Under the pieces are notes generated by a model. That model had not been told where the DNA came from. It ran no database searches and saw only the letters and a list, made by a program, of their open reading frames with translations. The translations under genes were made by a program, and so were the position numbers. Shown here in pieces: positions 61,086 to 64,000 of a stretch of DNA of 64,000 nucleotides. How positions within the stretch are numbered: position 1 is the first letter of the stretch; the number at the start of each line of letters is the position of its first letter. The stretch lies in contig NZ_UGGU01000003.1 of the NCBI RefSeq assembly GCF_900450765.1, positions 496,001 to 560,000 on the forward strand, read 5' to 3'. Source of the DNA: Fusobacterium necrogenes (GTDB lineage: Bacteria > Fusobacteriota > Fusobacteriia > Fusobacteriales > Fusobacteriaceae).

Positions 61086-63644
61086 TTATAAATACAACAA
61101 TATATCTTTACTACAATAAAGCACAGAGTATTTATTCAAAGAAGCGAGAATATTTTTTCTAGTAGTTATAGGAAGTATATTAGAGAAAATATTTTTCTTA
61201 GAGATCAACCCTTCTTCCATAAAAATAATATTCTCAGGAATAGTATAACTATCTTCTATCTTGCTAAATCCCTCTACTTCAATATTTTCAGAGGAGAAAA
61301 TAAGAGATTTTTTATTTTTTAGTATTGAAAAGTCAATTTTTTTACCAACTATATAGAAAGAGTATCCCTCTTGAAAATCATCAGCTATATCCACACAGCT
61401 TAAAGTTTTTTTAGAAGGGACTTCATCAGTTATAAGGAGAACCTTTTCTTCTAAACTCTTATAGTACAAACCAATAGTTTGTATAACTGTATTGATTCCT
61501 CTACCTTTTTCTATAATAGCTAAAGTATTTTTTTTCTCTTTGAATACAGAAATAAGAATATTTTTCTGTACAGAGTTATAGTTAAAATCTCCAAGTAGGA
61601 AATTTTTTATATCTCTAAAAAGTTCTCCCTGCTTTAATGAATAGGATACAAACTCATAATCTCTATCTATTACAAGGTGTACATTGTAATTTTCCTCTTT
61701 AAGAATGATATCTTTAATACTAACTTTAAAATTATATCCATAGTTTTTTCTCATCTCCAGTAGAAGATAAGCAGTTTGATTATCGAGTGTAGTCAGATAG
61801 TTTCTATTGAGAGTAACATCTACTTCATAGCCATGATAGACTAACTTTAAATCAGAGTTTTCTAATTTTTTTCTAGTATATATTACTGTTTCAATAGGAA
61901 AAACTGTATTATATAGAGAGTTATATCTCTCATAGATATTCTCCTCTTTTCTAGGAAGCTGCATATCTTCCACATACATTTTATACATATATCTATCTTT
62001 GAAAGTTTCTAATTTTAATTTAAAGGCTATGTCAGCATGAGAGATTGAAGCTATCTCATTAAAAACATCATCACTACTAAACCAAACACAATTTCTTATC
62101 TCAAGATTATCCTTTCTCACATTAAACATAGTATGGTTTTTCTCTTTACCAATAGGACGGACTCCAGATATTTCACAATTATTTAAAGCAAAAAGTGGAG
62201 ATGGGTTACCAAAACCAAAAGGTTCTAAAAGAGAAATTTTATCTATAAAGTCGTAGGAGATTTTATAGGCTGGTATAGTTATATCTAATTTTACAGGTTT
62301 TATTAAGGATGACTCTGGAATATTTTCTTTAGCATACTCATTTATTCTCTTAGAGAATTCATCTATATTTTCTATATTGATTGAAAATCCAGCTGCTCCA
62401 GCATGTCCACCATATTTCACAAAAAGTTCTTTCATGGTATTGAGAGCTTCTATCATATTAAATCCCTCTATACTTCTACATGAGGCAGTGGCTATACCCT
62501 CATCTGGTTTTATCTCCATGATGATAGTAGGCTTATAGTATCTATCTAAAATTTTAGAGGCGACTATTCCAATTACTCCGTGATGAAATCCTTCCTCTGC
62601 TACTACTAAGACACTATCTTCAAAAAGTTTTTCATTTTCGATTTTAAAAAGAGCTCTTTCTAAAATCATCTCCTGTATCTCTTTTCTTTCAGCATTATTA
62701 TTTAAAAGCTCATTTATTATCTCACTACATACTCTATGGTCTTTTTCTATAAATAACTCTACAGCTCTTTTAGCATCTTCTAATCTTCCAGCAGCATTAA
62801 ATATTGGAGCTATAATAAATCCAATATCATAGGTATTAAATTTTTTTGTCTTATAATCTTCAAATATTTTTTTTATAAGCATACTTATTCCAAGCCAATG
62901 ACTTTTATTAAGCTGCTCCATTCCAAATTTTGTGAAGATTCTATTCTCTTCTAAAAGAGGCACTATATCAGCTACTGTTCCTATTGCAACAATATCTAAA
63001 TATTTATATAACTCCTCTTTTTTTTCTAGTCTATCAAAGAGAGCATAGATAAGCATAAAAGCCGTTCCTACTCCAGCCATATATTTAAAAGGAAACTGAT
63101 TGTCCTCTCTTTTGGGATTGATTACAGCATAAGCTGGGGGATTGCCATTATTAATCTCGTGGTGATCAGTAACTATAATCTCTAAACCTAAAGAGTTGGC
63201 ATACTCTATCTCAGGATGAGCAGAGATACCACAGTCTACAGTAATAATTACCTTTCCCCCTTGAGATTTTATATAGTCCATAGCTTCTTTGTTGAGTCCA
63301 TATCCTTCATCTCTTAGAGGAATATAGTATCTAGGGGTAATTCCTATCTCTGATAGAGCAAGATAACACAAAGAGGTAGAGGTAATTCCATCTACATCAT
63401 AATCTCCATATATCCATACCTCTTCTTTATTTTTTTTAGCTTGCAGTATTCTTTCTATTGCTATATCCATATCTTTTAATAAAAGTGGGGAGTGTATATT
63501 ATCTAAAGAGGTATTTATAAATTTATATATTTTCTCTTCATCTCTAATATCTCTATTGTATAGTAGATTTAAAATATCTCTATCAATGTTAAGATTAGAT
63601 AGTAAATTAGGAATATTTTTATATATCCACCTTGTATTTCTCAT
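61086..63644 (-). CDS. recJ: Single-stranded-DNA-specific exonuclease RecJ, long form
   Basis: 852 residues against about 570 in E. coli. Core: DHH domain with WIYGDYDVDGITSTSLCYLAL, ITVDCGISA, VTDHHE, GVGTAFMLIYAL and VAIGTVADIVPLLEENR, and DHHA1 domain with GGHAGAAGFSI. An OB-fold follows (to about 560). The last 280 residues are an extension with a helicase-like pattern (YNSVQKNILISVF then EKGRGINTVIQTI in the place of a Walker A, lacking the GKT), perhaps the C-terminal domain known from long Firmicute RecJ. Role in recombination and repair of the core is secure. Confidence 0.93.
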   Translation of the reverse strand: MRNTRWIYKNIPNLLSNLNIDRDILNLLYNRDIRDEEKIYKFINTSLDNIHSPLLLKDMDIAIERILQAKKNKEEVWIYGDYDVDGITSTSLCYLALSEIGITPRYYIPLRDEGYGLNKEAMDYIKSQGGKVIITVDCGISAHPEIEYANSLGLEIIVTDHHEINNGNPPAYAVINPKREDNQFPFKYMAGVGTAFMLIYALFDRLEKKEELYKYLDIVAIGTVADIVPLLEENRIFTKFGMEQLNKSHWLGISMLIKKIFEDYKTKKFNTYDIGFIIAPIFNAAGRLEDAKRAVELFIEKDHRVCSEIINELLNNNAERKEIQEMILERALFKIENEKLFEDSVLVVAEEGFHHGVIGIVASKILDRYYKPTIIMEIKPDEGIATASCRSIEGFNMIEALNTMKELFVKYGGHAGAAGFSINIENIDEFSKRINEYAKENIPESSLIKPVKLDITIPAYKISYDFIDKISLLEPFGFGNPSPLFALNNCEISGVRPIGKEKNHTMFNVRKDNLEIRNCVWFSSDDVFNEIASISHADIAFKLKLETFKDRYMYKMYVEDMQLPRKEENIYERYNSLYNTVFPIETVIYTRKKLENSDLKLVYHGYEVDVTLNRNYLTTLDNQTAYLLLEMRKNYGYNFKVSIKDIILKEENYNVHLVIDRDYEFVSYSLKQGELFRDIKNFLLGDFNYNSVQKNILISVFKEKKNTLAIIEKGRGINTVIQTIGLYYKSLEEKVLLITDEVPSKKTLSCVDIADDFQEGYSFYIVGKKIDFSILKNKKSLIFSSENIEVEGFSKIEDSYTIPENIIFMEEGLISKKNIFSNILPITTRKNILASLNKYSVLYCSKDILLYL

Positions 63645-63655
63645 TTTATCTCCTT

Positions 63656-64000
63656 TTAAAAACTATAGAGTTTTAAATAAAATATATAGGTTATAAACAT
63701 ATTTTGTAAAAAGAATCTTTCTTCAGGAATAACAATCGATGAAAGATTGATATCATTATTATCTCCAAAAAATAGAAGATTTACGTACTCCTCTCCATAC
63801 ACATAAGCTATTAATGTCTTTATTTTACTTCCTTCATATTTAGTGAGAAGATCTTTTAAAATTTTAGTACCTTCTTGAATATTATTCTTTACATCAAATA
63901 ATTCAAAGAAATCTAAGGAACTATTTTCGTTATATGAAATATTCATAATACCAAATTTTGAATCTTTAGATATATAATAAGGATTAAATTCTGATATAGT
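63656..64000 (-). CDS. C-terminal part of a lytic transglycosylase (SLT domain), 5' end outside window
   Basis: The frame is open to the window edge; the ATG at 63946 is internal. Codons before it read ISEFNPYYISKDSKFGIMNIS, the SLT pattern (E-S-x-FNP-x-A-x-S-x-x-G-A-x-G-x-M-Q) in weakened form, followed by NIQEGTKILKDLLTKYEGSKIKTLIAYVYG, the N-I-x-x-G-x-x-Y-L and A-Y-N-A-G parts. The usual AYNAG is AYVYG. Probably cell-wall cleaving or a degenerate relative. It is 11 bp upstream of recJ in one operon. Confidence 0.7.
   Translation of the reverse strand, partial: TISEFNPYYISKDSKFGIMNISYNENSSLDFFELFDVKNNIQEGTKILKDLLTKYEGSKIKTLIAYVYGEEYVNLLFFGDNNDINLSSIVIPEERFFLQNMFITYIFYLKLYSF

Noticed and set aside
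1-64000. tRNA, rRNA, tmRNA or integrase-linked attachment site
   Set aside because: No cloverleaf with a GTTCRANNC arm, no rRNA segment and no integrase gene was found by eye; a covariance search would be the decisive test.

Overview
The window looks like a chromosomal segment of a Fusobacterium, probably one of the larger-genome gut species (mortiferum/varium/ulcerans type). The reasons are very low G+C, AGGAGG ribosome sites with many TTG/GTG starts, TTGACA/TATAAT promoters, a pta-ackA-PFOR cluster for acetate fermentation, FadA-free but autotransporter-rich surface genes, and IS605-type TnpB relatives of the fusobacterial kind. The genus is an inference; no rRNA or tRNA gene was seen to confirm it, and no CRISPR array was seen.

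Layout. 1-8.6 kb: end of a COG2509 flavoprotein gene, ftsY, then pta, ackA and pyruvate:ferredoxin oxidoreductase (pyruvate to acetyl-CoA to acetyl-P to acetate plus ATP). 8.7-14.8 kb: single genes (radical SAM, two-domain MBL hydrolase, PEBP protein with an HxlR regulator, MORN-2 protein, STAS-like protein, pyridoxamine kinase, ZupT) and an unexplained 100-nt hairpin. 14.9-21.5 kb: rapZ-uvrC-lipoprotein-PP2C phosphatase-DUF1385 operon, then an Rrf2 regulator. 21.6-28.2 kb: thioesterase, Eis-like acetyltransferase, trmL-ruvC-nitroreductase (minus strand), MBL hydrolase-TrxR-like flavoprotein, PhoH.

28.2-47.5 kb is the most interesting part: a Wzx/Wzy-type surface polysaccharide operon. It has an initiating sugar-phosphate transferase, six glycosyltransferases, EpsG-like polymerase, flippase, GDP-mannose enzymes, dTDP-sugar enzymes and a sugar-amine branch. 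It is headed by an intact but nuclease-dead, C-terminally shortened TnpB relative (catalytic Asp replaced by Lys, third RuvC motif absent) with a guide-RNA-like 3' segment and a leader of tandem terminator-like hairpins. This is the pattern of a TnpB-like nuclease-dead repressor (TldR), here placed to control a capsule/O-antigen locus. The predicted guide starts with a 9-nt match to a site in the leader of its own locus. The operon also holds a 15-G homopolymer inside an acetyltransferase gene (phase-variable switch) and a wrecked rfbA copy at its start mirrored by an intact rfbA at its end.

47.6-53.8 kb: two paralogous small exported FMN-binding proteins around a small beta-barrel protein and an alpha/beta hydrolase with a Cys nucleophile, then a large autotransporter. 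53.7-58.2 kb (minus strand): CNNM/CorC-like membrane protein and an OpuC-type osmolyte ABC transporter under a ydaO-class c-di-AMP riboswitch. 58.3-64 kb: peptide-type binding lipoprotein plus M42 aminopeptidase, then recJ and the end of a lytic transglycosylase on the minus strand.
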